From NCBI RefSeq assembly GCF_003434055.1, contig NZ_QVEX01000008.1, positions 124,001 to 188,000 on the forward strand: a stretch of 64,000 bases of DNA, written 5' to 3'. Within the stretch, counting starts at the first letter, position 1, and every line of letters starts with the position of its first letter. Position numbers and translations under genes: made by a program. Source of the DNA: Enterocloster aldenensis. Lineage in GTDB: Bacteria > Bacillota > Clostridia > Lachnospirales > Lachnospiraceae. Below are positions 45,631 through 54,689 of this stretch, one piece after another. The notes under the pieces were generated by a model that was not told the DNA's origin, searched no databases, and saw only the letters and a list, made by a program, of their open reading frames with translations.

Positions 45631-47721
45631 CTATTTCTCAAATCCCTTCCATGTGACTTTCCACTCCCCATACGCATACTTCAGTTCAAGGTTCAGGTAG
45701 GTATAGCTGTCCTCCCCTTCTTCCTTAAACCGATATACCGCTTCCGCATACACTTCCTTTAAATCCGGCTGATACCGTATCCTCAGTTCAGGCGGTTCCG
45801 AGTCATCCATGGACACCGGATTCTCCAGCTCCTTCCTGGAAAATACACTGCATTCCCCCGCTGTTTTAACGTCCCCGCTTAAATATGCCTGACAGAACCG
45901 CAGGGCGGTGTCATAAACCTTAGACGATATCATGTCCACGCCCAATGCAGAATAAACACCTGACTGCAGCCCATCCTCCAGGACTGCTACACTCCTGACG
46001 CCTGCATCAGGAAATACATCCTTATCAAAGCAAAACAGCACATAGATATCCCGTCCATCCCTTTGCTGAATCACAGGCTCATACAAATGTCCTTCATCCC
46101 CATATCCTTCCAGCTGTATCCCAATCCGGTGATTGTCCGCAAAACCAGCGGCCTCTTCCTCGTCCGCTCCCTGGAAATGCATACTGAATGCGTTGGGGTA
46201 CTCCTCCACCGACACCAGGGCCGCCCTGGTCTGGTCTGGCCCTTCCATGACCTGATGGCAGGTGTATGCGTCCAGCACTTCCCTGTCATCTGCCGCAAAC
46301 AGATATTCCACGCTCCTGCCATCCTGGGCAATGGATATCTTAAAGGCTCCTGCATGTTCTGCATTCCATATGCTGATTACAAATTCCTCCGGGTCGGTCT
46401 GCATATAACCATAGCCGCGGTCCGGCCTGCCGTCCCCTGACAGGATGGTGCCGTCCACATCCGTGTATGACGTGACCTTAACGTTTTCCCTATAATCACG
46501 GGGCACGGGCAGCGGCCTGCCGCTTCCGGCCTCCCGCCGTTCCATGGTAAGTTCATAAAAATTCCCCCACTGCTCCACCCCCACCAGGGCCAGCATATCT
46601 CCTTGCCCGATGGGTACTGCTTCTGTTTCCCCCTCTTCCTGTGGAACCTGGGGCTGTGTATCATTTCCATGGATAACCGTTTCCGCCACAGACAGAACAT
46701 CCCCATTGCCCGCGGTTTCCACGCTGCCTGTGAATGTGCATGCCCCCAACAGCAGGACCGCCCCCGCCACTGCCGCCATCATGGCCCTGGTGGTCTTTTG
46801 ATGTGCTGCAAGGATGCGGATACGTTCCCTGATGATCCGAGGCCCGGCTGTCATCGTGGTGGCAGCGGAAAATATCCCTTTGCCTTTTCCCCGCGCCTCA
46901 ATCATACCCACCAGGGTCCTTCCGTAGGCAAACCGCTCCCTTTCTCCCAGAAGCTTAACCGCTGCCTCGTCACATGCCAGTTCACAGTCCTGTCTGGACA
47001 GCACGGCTGCCAGCCAGACCAGCGGATTTACCCAGTAAAGACACAGCAGCCCGCACCTTAGGATTCCCCAGTAACGGTCCCCATTGGACACATGGCTCAT
47101 CTCGTGTGCAAGGATATGGCGCAGCTTCTGGTAGTCATTAACAACAGAATCCGGGACATAGATTCCCTCATCCGTTCCCCACCCATAATAACAGGGGGAT
47201 TGTATTCCTTCCACCACATAGACCCGTTCTGTCACAAAAACCGGCATGGTTCCGTAAAATTGCTTTCTTCTGCTGATCAGCATCTTGTGGAAGCGGCTGT
47301 TGACCATGAACATCCATAATCCCAGAAGCATGCTTCCCAGCACCCAGACAACCATGATCCAGAGCTGCCAGTCAATCCCCGCAGCCCTTTGGGCCAGCGT
47401 CACGGTCTGTCCCGCGTCGTTGAAGTGATACACGTGGCCTGTAGCCACATTATCTGTCAGATATTCCAGGCTGGTTCCTGCAATCACCTGCCGGTGGACC
47501 GCATCCGCTGCATTCATCACGCTGAACCGCGACCGCAATGGGTCTGCCAGTCCCTTAAGGGGAACATAGATATATGTACCAAACACCGGCCAGACCAGGC
47601 GGAGGACCACCAGTCCCCACAAGCCGTACCGTATATTGGGACTGATTTTATCCTTCAGTATCAGGCGCAGGAGCACAATTGCCAAAATCAGTGCGGAGGA
47701 TGATATCATGGTATCTATCAT
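45631..47721 (-). CDS. BlaR1-like M56 family sensor metallopeptidase
   Basis: This 696-residue protein has an N-terminal M56 membrane domain with about four helices and the zinc protease motif HILAHEMSH (His206, Glu207, His210). A further membrane helix lies near residue 315 (MMAAVAGAVLLLGAC), and an extracellular C-terminal half of about 370 residues follows. That half lacks the S-x-x-K and K-T-G motifs of the BlaR1 penicillin sensor, so the signal is probably not a beta-lactam acylating a Ser. ATGA overlap with blaI shows coupling. In the known family the protease leads to inactivation of BlaI. Confidence 0.85.
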   Translation of the reverse strand: MIDTMISSSALILAIVLLRLILKDKISPNIRYGLWGLVVLRLVWPVFGTYIYVPLKGLADPLRSRFSVMNAADAVHRQVIAGTSLEYLTDNVATGHVYHFNDAGQTVTLAQRAAGIDWQLWIMVVWVLGSMLLGLWMFMVNSRFHKMLISRRKQFYGTMPVFVTERVYVVEGIQSPCYYGWGTDEGIYVPDSVVNDYQKLRHILAHEMSHVSNGDRYWGILRCGLLCLYWVNPLVWLAAVLSRQDCELACDEAAVKLLGERERFAYGRTLVGMIEARGKGKGIFSAATTMTAGPRIIRERIRILAAHQKTTRAMMAAVAGAVLLLGACTFTGSVETAGNGDVLSVAETVIHGNDTQPQVPQEEGETEAVPIGQGDMLALVGVEQWGNFYELTMERREAGSGRPLPVPRDYRENVKVTSYTDVDGTILSGDGRPDRGYGYMQTDPEEFVISIWNAEHAGAFKISIAQDGRSVEYLFAADDREVLDAYTCHQVMEGPDQTRAALVSVEEYPNAFSMHFQGADEEEAAGFADNHRIGIQLEGYGDEGHLYEPVIQQRDGRDIYVLFCFDKDVFPDAGVRSVAVLEDGLQSGVYSALGVDMISSKVYDTALRFCQAYLSGDVKTAGECSVFSRKELENPVSMDDSEPPELRIRYQPDLKEVYAEAVYRFKEEGEDSYTYLNLELKYAYGEWKVTWKGFEK

Positions 47722-48107
47722 AAGCCGTCCTCCTCTGCCTTCCTGAGTACTTCATAGAGTTCTTCAATTTCATGCCTGGAAAGCGATTTTGAATTTGCCA
47801 TGGCATCCACCATCAGACTGACGCTTCCTTCATATACCCGCTCCAGGAATCCTTTTGTCTCCAGCAGGGCAGCGCCCGCCCTTTCAATGGAAGGATAAAA
47901 CCGTTTGGCCCGCTGTCCCTCCTCATGGTACACGGCCGACTTTGCCTCCAGCCGGTTCAGCATGGTAATGACCGTGTTCTTACTCCAGCCCTTATCCTTT
48001 TCCAGCGCCCTTGTCAGTTCCATGATGGTCTGGGGCGGATTCTCCCACAGCAGGTTCATTATCCGCCATTCACCGTCTGAGAGACTTACCTTCCTGTCTT
48101 CCTCCAT
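47718..48107 (-). CDS. BlaI/MecI/CopY family transcriptional repressor
   Basis: This 129-residue winged-helix repressor has an N-terminal DNA-binding domain (about 5-75; EWRIMNLLWENPPQTIMEL, WSKNTVITMLNRLEAK) and a C-terminal dimerisation helix region. ATG 48107 is seven bases after GGGAGG at 48120-48115. An in-frame upstream extension runs into the tandem repeat and is rejected. Two ACA-NN-TGT palindromes at the promoter are its likely operators. It forms a two-gene operon with the M56 sensor. Confidence 0.92.
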   Translation of the reverse strand: MEEDRKVSLSDGEWRIMNLLWENPPQTIMELTRALEKDKGWSKNTVITMLNRLEAKSAVYHEEGQRAKRFYPSIERAGAALLETKGFLERVYEGSVSLMVDAMANSKSLSRHEIEELYEVLRKAEEDGL

Positions 48108-48128
48108 ATGCACACCTCCCTTATATCC

Positions 48129-48445
48129 CTTTGCATTTCTCTGCATTCCCCTGCATCTCTCTGCTGTATTCCTCTGCATCTCTCTGCATCTCTCTGCATT
48201 CCTCTACATTCCCCTGCATTCCCCTGCATTCCCCTGCATCTCTCTGCTGTATTCCTCTGTATCTCTCTGCATTCCTCTACATTCCCCTGCATTCCCCTGC
48301 ATCTCTCTGCTGTATTCCTCTGCATTCCTTTACATCCCTCTACATCCTTTTACATCCCTCTGCATCCCTCTGCATCCCTTTACATCCCTCCACATTCCTT
48401 TACATCCCTCTACATCCCTCTACATCCCTCTACATCCCTCTGCAT
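48129..48445. repeat. 10-bp tandem-repeat array in the blaI leader
   Basis: About 30 degenerate copies of a 10-bp unit, close to CYCTGCATYC on the plus strand, fill 317 bp. Interspersed 12-bp units (CTCTGCTGTATT) create a higher-order repeat of about 70 bp seen nearly three times. Toward 48330-48440 the unit shifts to CTACATCCCT. The array lies between the blaI promoter and its start codon, so it would form a pyrimidine-poor, purine-rich leader RNA. The gap 48108-48897 otherwise holds the promoter, a second repeat and a terminator. Confidence 0.9.
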
Positions 48446-48644
48446 GACATATCCCAGAACCTGTCTGAACCTTCATTCCCGCCATCTTCGCCCCTGCTTC
48501 GCAGCATATCGGGTCCGGATTCAGGTTACATATGCCGCTATGCGCCCTTCCTTTGAGCCAGATTCCCCAGAAAGCGGGACACACGACTGACGGAAGACAC
48601 TCTTCAGGCACGCTATATCTCCATAATAAGATGCTTCATTGGTA

Positions 48645-48689
48645 TACATATGTCTACTTACAGTTTATCATGCAGGTAGACACATGTCA
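48645..48689 (-). promoter_or_regulatory. blaI promoter with two BlaI-type operators
   Basis: On the minus strand TTGACA (48689-48684) and TAAACT (48666-48661) are separated by 17 bp. Two palindromes of the ACA-NN-TGT form, ACATATGT at 48646-48653 and ACACATGT at 48680-48687, lie over the start site and the -35 with centres 34 bp apart. The BlaI/MecI/CopY family binds sites of this form. The start site would be more than 500 bp before blaI. Confidence 0.7.
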
Positions 48690-48714
48690 ACCTTTTCCCA
48701 TTCTGATAAGTATG

Positions 48715-48798
48715 CGGAACCATCCCCTTCCTGACAGGCACACGGCACCATCCCCTTCCTGACAGGCATACGGCACCATCTCCTTTCTGACAGGCATT
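48715..48798. repeat. Three 28-bp tandem repeats
   Basis: Three units start at 48715, 48743 and 48771, sharing CGGMACCATCYCCTTYCTGA and ending in CAGGCAYW. They lie upstream of the blaI promoter and downstream of the EAL gene terminator. No protein is encoded. Confidence 0.85.
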
Positions 48799-48832
48799 CC
48801 TTAACCTCTTCTTTCCCGGACATATTGCGTCA

Positions 48833-48869
48833 CAAAAAAAATGGATGCCCTTCTCCAAGGTACATCCAT
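48833..48869 (-). terminator. Terminator of the EIIC-EAL gene
   Basis: ATGGATG at 48841-48847 and CATCCAT at 48863-48869 pair around a loop of about 15 bases, followed on the minus strand by a run of T residues (48840-48834). Confidence 0.8.
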
Positions 48870-48897
48870 TCCACCATATGAGGCTGCATCCGTTCCC

Positions 48898-51003
48898 TCA
48901 CATCCCGTCCGGTTCCGGCAGCATTTTCACATATTCAATGAACGCAGGAAGAGGCAGGGGCCTGCTATAATAATACCCCTGGTAAATACTGCATCCAAGT
49001 CCATGAAGGACCTCCACCTGTTCCTCTGTCTCCACGCATTCCGCCACCGTGCTGACTTCCAGTATGCGGGACATGTTCATGATATTGCCTATCAGTCCGC
49101 AGGTCTGGACATGGTCCGGCAGGCGTTTTATCAGGGAACCGTCAATCTTTACCTCATCATAGTCAGCAGAGTTAAGGTAATTAAGGGAACCATGGCCCAT
49201 ACCGAAATCATCCATGCTGATACGGATGCCGGCCTTCTTCAGTTCCTCCAGCTGATGTTCCAGGTTGGCGCCGGGATTCAGGGCCACCTGTTCTGTCAGT
49301 TCAATGGTCAGATACCTGCCCTCCACCTGCATTTCCCTCAGTATATCATTTACCTTTCCCGCAAAGCCAGGATCCTCCAGCTGCAGCGGAAGGATATTGA
49401 CGGAAAATGGAACCGGATGCCCAATCTCCTGTTCCGCCTTCTTCATATCCCGGCAGGCCATGGAGACAATGGATAATCCCAGTTCGTCAACAAAACCGCC
49501 CTGGGTAGCCAGCGCAATCACTAAGGGCGGATAGATGAACGTTTGCCCCATATAATCCCACCGCAAAAGGGCTTCACACCCATAAAGGGTATGGTTCCGG
49601 TGCATCTGGGGCTGATAATACAGCTGCAGGTTCCCCTTCATAAGCGCATACTGGAGGTCTGAGGCCAGTAACTTGGCAGTCTGCCGGTTCTCATATGTCC
49701 TCCAGTAAAAATCCCTTACCCATACCGAATGTTCCTCTTCCTTCATGGTATTTTCCAGGTTCTTTATTTTTGAAAGGAATTCCTTTTCCTGAATCATCTC
49801 ACTATGCCTGACAAACGGAATATAAATCATGGTCCCCACTGCAAGATTAAACAGCTGGAGCAGGCTGCCCCTTAAAGAACCCGTGGCCAGATAACCGCTG
49901 AACAGGGCAGGCACGGTCCACTCCACACTGTTCGACACAGCGGGCACAAGACTGAAATAAATGGCCGTGCCGCTAATAAGCGACAGTACGATGGGCGTAA
50001 GGATAAAAGGCAGTATCATATCCGCGCTGAATATAATGGGAAACCCGAACAAGACCAGTTCATTGGTATTAAATATAACTGCGGGCAGGGATAGCTTGGC
50101 CAGGCGCCTGTTGTTCTTTTTCCTGGCCCCAAGAAACAGCGCCAGCACCAGACAGACCGCGCAGCCGCTTCCTCCCATGAATACAAAGGTGTCCAGGAAT
50201 GTCTTGCTGAAGATGCGGTCCGGCACAAGCCCCTGGGCAATCATTCCCTGATTGACAGCCACCTCTGACTCAAAAAGCCTGCGTGATACAGCTTCCAGCG
50301 TATTGGTCCCATGAATCCCGAAAAACCAGAGCACATGGGATATAAGGATATAGAGCAGGATGGAAGGCAGGCCATTGCCCAAATGTTCAAATAACTGCAG
50401 GAACAGATAGGAGCCGAAGTTCATGATATTGGCATCCTCAAACAGCAGGTACAAGATAAATCCTGACACGCCGCATACGGCAACGGTAACTACCGCGGGT
50501 ACCAGGCTCTGCATGGATGCATTAAAATTATAGGCAACCCCCATGGTATACAGGCGCTGGTGCCCTGCAACCCACCGGTATATCATGGTGAGCAGCCAGC
50601 AGCTGACCAAGGTAATACAGATTGCCGTAAAACTCCACTCAGGCCCCCAGATGGACAGCCCCCCGCTGGGATAACAGAACGCAATGAAGGAGCAGAGGGA
50701 CACGGCCGGGAAAAACACAGGGGTATTGTCATACACCGTCTGTTCCTCCCCATAGGCATACGAAATCATCAGGGCAAAAATAAAGCCCAGCGAACCAAAG
50801 GTGGCCTGGTAAATCCCCATCAGGAACATATCCAGAAGGCTGCCCGCCCCAGAAGCAAGATAGTCCTGCCATATCCTCACAGGGAAATTCATGATGACCA
50901 GGGAAAATGACCCCATGATTAAGAATGGTATGGTCAGCAAAAGCCCCTGCCTGACTGAAAAAATAAATATATTGTTATTAAGGAACCGGCGGACTTTTTC
51001 CAT
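48898..51003 (-). CDS. PTS EIIC-domain/EAL-domain fusion protein (predicted c-di-GMP phosphodiesterase)
   Basis: This protein of about 701 residues begins with a membrane region of about ten helices that resembles the EIIC permease of the lactose/cellobiose PTS family (about 1-405; WFFGIHGTNTLEAV, GGSGCAVCLVLAL, FNTNELVLFGFPIIF). A short helical linker follows, then an EAL domain from about residue 440. The EAL catalytic set appears intact: EALLRW (477), Asn536 in SVN, Glu568 in IELTE, DDFG (598), Lys619 in EVKID, ECVE and YQG. It should hydrolyse c-di-GMP, with the EIIC part as a probable sugar or phosphotransfer sensor. ATG 51003 is chosen because upstream in-frame codons overlap the previous gene and belong to no domain. 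Confidence 0.88.
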   Translation of the reverse strand: MEKVRRFLNNNIFIFSVRQGLLLTIPFLIMGSFSLVIMNFPVRIWQDYLASGAGSLLDMFLMGIYQATFGSLGFIFALMISYAYGEEQTVYDNTPVFFPAVSLCSFIAFCYPSGGLSIWGPEWSFTAICITLVSCWLLTMIYRWVAGHQRLYTMGVAYNFNASMQSLVPAVVTVAVCGVSGFILYLLFEDANIMNFGSYLFLQLFEHLGNGLPSILLYILISHVLWFFGIHGTNTLEAVSRRLFESEVAVNQGMIAQGLVPDRIFSKTFLDTFVFMGGSGCAVCLVLALFLGARKKNNRRLAKLSLPAVIFNTNELVLFGFPIIFSADMILPFILTPIVLSLISGTAIYFSLVPAVSNSVEWTVPALFSGYLATGSLRGSLLQLFNLAVGTMIYIPFVRHSEMIQEKEFLSKIKNLENTMKEEEHSVWVRDFYWRTYENRQTAKLLASDLQYALMKGNLQLYYQPQMHRNHTLYGCEALLRWDYMGQTFIYPPLVIALATQGGFVDELGLSIVSMACRDMKKAEQEIGHPVPFSVNILPLQLEDPGFAGKVNDILREMQVEGRYLTIELTEQVALNPGANLEHQLEELKKAGIRISMDDFGMGHGSLNYLNSADYDEVKIDGSLIKRLPDHVQTCGLIGNIMNMSRILEVSTVAECVETEEQVEVLHGLGCSIYQGYYYSRPLPLPAFIEYVKMLPEPDGM

Positions 51004-51134
51004 TGGCTCACCCCCATCCTCTGGCCGCATCATATATCCGGCATCTGGTAAATCTTTAATAGCCATTATACCATTCTTTCCCGTCAGACACAATCCGGCT
51101 ATTGGGTGATTTTTACATTTGATAGAAAAGCTTT

Positions 51135-52139
51135 TTACCCCTCCCGGTTCCGGGGAACAAAATATCCCCATAACAAAAAAACGCCCAATGTCCCAAGGGA
51201 ACAGGCCACACTGGTTCCGGTCCTCCTCTTAAGCTGTACCAGCCATTCCGCCCGGTACACCTCCCCCATCCTCCCCATACGATCATGGAGTTCCCCTGCC
51301 CTCCGGCTCCAGAAGTCAAAGTCAGACCATTTCCCTGGTATCAATGCGGCCGGTATCTTAAGGTCCAGCTTCCATATAAGGATGATGCCGAGAAACAGCA
51401 GGGATACCGCCAGGACTGCCAGCCCAAGCCGCCTTCTTTTTCCTATTCCCCTGCGCAGCATCTCCCGGCACAGCCAGCCCATTACCATTACAGGGGCAGA
51501 CAGAACTGCCAGACAGGCAGCCGCGGAAAAAAGAGATCCGTCCACACAGACATATCCGCTTCCTATCCCATACCGGAACAGGATACGCCCGGCCGCTGTT
51601 TCACCTGAACTGTCTTTCCCACAGCTGATGATCAGACAGCGCATCCCCTCCTGTCTGCCCGCTAAAACCAGGATGACATATCCGGGATCATCCGTCACTC
51701 CCCGTACCACATAGGCCTGGTCACGGCACCATACCTGTTTGCCGGACACTGCCGCAGAACCAAACAGTTCCAAGGCCAGCCCCCTGCTGATGACACAGCC
51801 CTCCCGGTCTGTCCGCAAGCCATAGGTCCCATCTGCCAGGCGCCTGAAAGCCGCCATATCCCTGGAACCGTATACCGACATACATTCCGCCTGCTTTTTC
51901 CTTCCCAGTTCACGGTTTTGGACCAGGACGTCCCCGGTCAGGGTCCAGGCCGTAATATCCGGGTATTTTTCCTTCCCGGCCTCCTGGCTGACCAGATGGG
52001 CAAGTGCCTCCTGCATTGGCGCGTCATCCTCTCTGTAGTACATAAACACCTGTCCCCTGTAATCCCCGGTACTCCATGCGGCAATCACACCACATCCCCA
52101 CAGCAGGGACAGCAGCAGCAAAAAAATCCATTTCCTCAT
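51135..52139 (-). CDS. Membrane protein with MacB-periplasmic-core-like domain
   Basis: This 334-residue protein has an N-terminal membrane helix (about 4-24), an extracytoplasmic domain (about 25-205), two central helices (about 208-258) and a C-terminal helix (about 309-328). The segment VISRGLALELFGSAAVSGKQVW followed by AYVVRGVTDDP (given here in two parts) resembles the MacB periplasmic core domain of efflux permeases. It lacks the four-helix FtsX-like layout and an ATPase partner. It overlaps the HlyD-type gene by four bases (ATGA). I cannot assign a function with certainty. Confidence 0.6.
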   Translation of the reverse strand: MRKWIFLLLLSLLWGCGVIAAWSTGDYRGQVFMYYREDDAPMQEALAHLVSQEAGKEKYPDITAWTLTGDVLVQNRELGRKKQAECMSVYGSRDMAAFRRLADGTYGLRTDREGCVISRGLALELFGSAAVSGKQVWCRDQAYVVRGVTDDPGYVILVLAGRQEGMRCLIISCGKDSSGETAAGRILFRYGIGSGYVCVDGSLFSAAACLAVLSAPVMVMGWLCREMLRRGIGKRRRLGLAVLAVSLLFLGIILIWKLDLKIPAALIPGKWSDFDFWSRRAGELHDRMGRMGEVYRAEWLVQLKRRTGTSVACSLGTLGVFLLWGYFVPRNREG

Positions 52140-53809
52140 TTATCCACCACCCTGACGCGTTCACCTTCACGGACCCCTTTATCTGATATGGTAATCAGCC
52201 TGGCATCCTGAGCCACCGGTCCCGATACGGCTGCTTGTGTGCTGCTTTTCTCCAGGACTTCAAGGTTAATCCTGACAGCAATCAGCTCTTCACCCAGAAT
52301 TGTTTTCTTAGGCTCTGCCGCCAGACAGAAAAAGCCTGTATTGTCTTCCCTCAGGGCTTCGATGGGGATTACCAGCGGATATGCATCTGATTCCATGTAA
52401 ACCGTAAAGGATGCGCTGCCCCCAAGGTTTCCCATGCCATCCGGCATCACAGCCGTCACCTGCGCGGTATCGGTCCCTGTTGTCTGGTCCACCGACCCCA
52501 CCTCTGCCTCCACATCCCCTGGCTGTCCTGTTATCTTAACCCTCATTTTTGTTCCCTGTCTTAAAAGGTCTGATTTATCCTTATCAATCCGTGCAATCAG
52601 GTTCAGGCTTCCCACGGCCAGCCGGACCTGGGAACCGGCCTGGGTCCTGTCCCCTTCCTTCAATCCCAGATCCGCCACAATCCCGTCCGCCGCCGCCTCC
52701 ACACGTCCCTGGCCCGCAATCAGGGCATCTATCTTTTCCAGCTTTTTCTCTATCTGCCGTATATCCAGCTTCATGGATTCCTGGCGCAGCCGTGAGATTT
52801 CCTTCCTGGCCGCCTCCTCTGCCAGCACACCGGCTTCAGATACCTTTGCGTTCTCCAGCCTTTCCATGGACTGGTACAGGCTTTCCTCCAGTTCCTTAAC
52901 CCTATCCTCTGCTGATTTAAGTTTGTCTTCCTCTGCCTTTACCGCATCCTCATAAGACTTGCGGAGCTCCTCCCTGGCTGTCTCTTCCCCATAATCCACA
53001 TCCTCATATGATTCCTCGGCCGCATACATGGCCGCCCTTTTTTCTTCCACCTCAAGGTCCTGTTCATCGCGGATGTCCTCCAGGTCCTCCTCCGCCCGTT
53101 CCAGCTCCAGCTGCGCCCGTTCCAGGTCTTCCTCCGGCGCGTCCTCCCGTCCTTCCAGCTTATCCAGCTTTTTCTGCCTGTCTTCCACTTCGCGTTCCGC
53201 CTTTTTTACAGCAGCATCCCTGGCCAGCTGCGCTGCCTCATATGCCCTCCTGGCGCTTTTCATGGCTCTTTCGTTATCCTCCTTTACCTCTTCCCTGGTC
53301 CGGTTCTTCTTCTGCACATAGTCATGTTCCAGGTCAGCTGTGGAAACCTGATAATCCTCTTGTGCCTCTGCCAGGTCTTCCCTACCGGCTAAAAGCGCCC
53401 TCTGGGCAGCGGCCACCTGCTGCATGGCCAGGGTTTCCTCCGTCACCCTGGGAACCGATATGGCGGAAAGCGTTTCCTGCTCCAGGAGAAGCTTTGCCTT
53501 CTCAAGTTCCAGGGACAGGCTCTCCCGTTCTTCTGCCAGCCGTTCCATCTGAAGCAGCAGGATGGTATCTCCTGCCTGTACCTTCTGACCGGGTCTTTTA
53601 AGTATTTCCCCAACCAGCATATCCTCCGGCAGCGTGATATAGACTGAACGTCCAGCCGAGAACTCCCCGGTCCCCTCTATCACATAGGATACGATTCCCT
53701 GTTTCCCATATCCGGTTTCAACCCTGGTAACAGTGATGCTGTCAAGGGCCCTGGATAAAAAGGTCAGGACTGCCATGGCAGCCAGGAACAGTACTGCTGT
53801 CTTCTTCAT
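52136..53809 (-). CDS. HlyD/MFP-type efflux adaptor with long coiled coil
   Basis: This 557-residue protein has an N-terminal membrane anchor (about 4-20) and a split lipoyl-like domain (VGEILKRPGQKVQAGDTILLL at about 68-88, completed near AAADGIVADLGLKEGD). A very long coiled coil rich in Glu, Arg, Lys and Ala lies between the halves (about 90-360), and beta-barrel domains close the protein. It is a periplasmic-adaptor-type protein in a Gram-positive cell, as in MacA-like and other tripartite ABC systems. It lies between a sugar-type permease and the MacB-core-like gene, with 9 bp before and a 4-bp overlap after. Confidence 0.85.
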   Translation of the reverse strand: MKKTAVLFLAAMAVLTFLSRALDSITVTRVETGYGKQGIVSYVIEGTGEFSAGRSVYITLPEDMLVGEILKRPGQKVQAGDTILLLQMERLAEERESLSLELEKAKLLLEQETLSAISVPRVTEETLAMQQVAAAQRALLAGREDLAEAQEDYQVSTADLEHDYVQKKNRTREEVKEDNERAMKSARRAYEAAQLARDAAVKKAEREVEDRQKKLDKLEGREDAPEEDLERAQLELERAEEDLEDIRDEQDLEVEEKRAAMYAAEESYEDVDYGEETAREELRKSYEDAVKAEEDKLKSAEDRVKELEESLYQSMERLENAKVSEAGVLAEEAARKEISRLRQESMKLDIRQIEKKLEKIDALIAGQGRVEAAADGIVADLGLKEGDRTQAGSQVRLAVGSLNLIARIDKDKSDLLRQGTKMRVKITGQPGDVEAEVGSVDQTTGTDTAQVTAVMPDGMGNLGGSASFTVYMESDAYPLVIPIEALREDNTGFFCLAAEPKKTILGEELIAVRINLEVLEKSSTQAAVSGPVAQDARLITISDKGVREGERVRVVDK

Positions 53810-53818
53810 CTTGATTCC

Positions 53819-54661
53819 TCACTCCTTGATGCCTGATGCGGCAATTCCCTGTTCCAGTGATTCAGCCCCCATGACAAAAAGGATGACCGGAAGCATCATC
53901 ATGATAATGGAGGCCGCCCAGGCAACCCCTGCTTTATCCGAGGTGATTTCCGGCAGATAAAGGGACAGGGGCCATAACCGTTTTTCCTTTAAATAGGTCA
54001 TGGGCTGCTCGATTGCGTTCCAGTTCTCCAGGAAGCCAAGTACCATCACGGATACGATTCCCGGCTTTCCCACAGGGATCCCCACCCTGGCAAATATGGA
54101 AAACTCCCCTGCCCCATCCAGCCTGGCCGCCTCAACCAGCGGTCCTGGAATGGATTCAAAGAATTTGGCCATGACAAATACCGGAAATGCAGAAAACATC
54201 CCCGGAAGCACCACTGCCAGATGGGTATTTAAAAGGTGCATCTGCTTCAGCACAAGATATCCCGGCACCATGGTCACCTGGAACGGCTGCATCATCAGGA
54301 TGATATAGAGGAAAAGCAAAGCCTTCCTTCCCCTGAATCCAAACCGTGCAAACGCCCAGGCTGCGGGCAGGGCTGCCAGGAGCTGCCCGCCCAGGACCGC
54401 GCCTGTCTGTAAACAGGAATTCCAGAACATCACATAAAATCCCGGGGAGTCCAAAAGCAGTTCCACAAAAGGGCGCAGGGTGGGATACTCCGGAAGGATT
54501 GCAGCCTTTACCGGGGAATTGCCCATGCCGAATAAGGCTCCATAACGCTCCAGCATTTCCCCTTCAGACATCAGTGCATTGCCCGCAATCAGCAGCAGGG
54601 GCAGCCAGACAAAGAGACACGCTGCTGCAAGGATAAGATTGACCAGTACCCGTTTTACCAC
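53819..54661 (-). CDS. Carbohydrate-type ABC transporter permease (MalG-like)
   Basis: This 280-residue permease has about six membrane helices. The EAA loop EAARLDGAGEFSIFARVGIPVGKPG is near residue 185, and NSCLQTGAVLGGQLLAALPAAWAFA is typical of the CUT1 family. It pairs with the upstream MalF-like gene. No ATPase is encoded nearby, so a shared MsmK-like ATPase elsewhere is likely. Confidence 0.92.
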   Translation of the reverse strand: MVKRVLVNLILAAACLFVWLPLLLIAGNALMSEGEMLERYGALFGMGNSPVKAAILPEYPTLRPFVELLLDSPGFYVMFWNSCLQTGAVLGGQLLAALPAAWAFARFGFRGRKALLFLYIILMMQPFQVTMVPGYLVLKQMHLLNTHLAVVLPGMFSAFPVFVMAKFFESIPGPLVEAARLDGAGEFSIFARVGIPVGKPGIVSVMVLGFLENWNAIEQPMTYLKEKRLWPLSLYLPEITSDKAGVAWAASIIMMMLPVILFVMGAESLEQGIAASGIKE

Positions 54662-54689
54662 TGTTTTCTCCTTGAAGGACCTCCTGGCA

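Noticed and set aside
48129..48445. CRISPR array
   Set aside because: Units of 10 bp with no unique spacers; it is a simple tandem repeat, and no cas genes are present.
48108..48590. Several long overlapping open frames across the tandem-repeat array on both strands
   Set aside because: A 10-bp stop-free repeat leaves all frames open; the peptides are only translations of the repeat. The in-frame upstream extension of blaI is rejected for the same reason and because a good RBS precedes ATG 48107.
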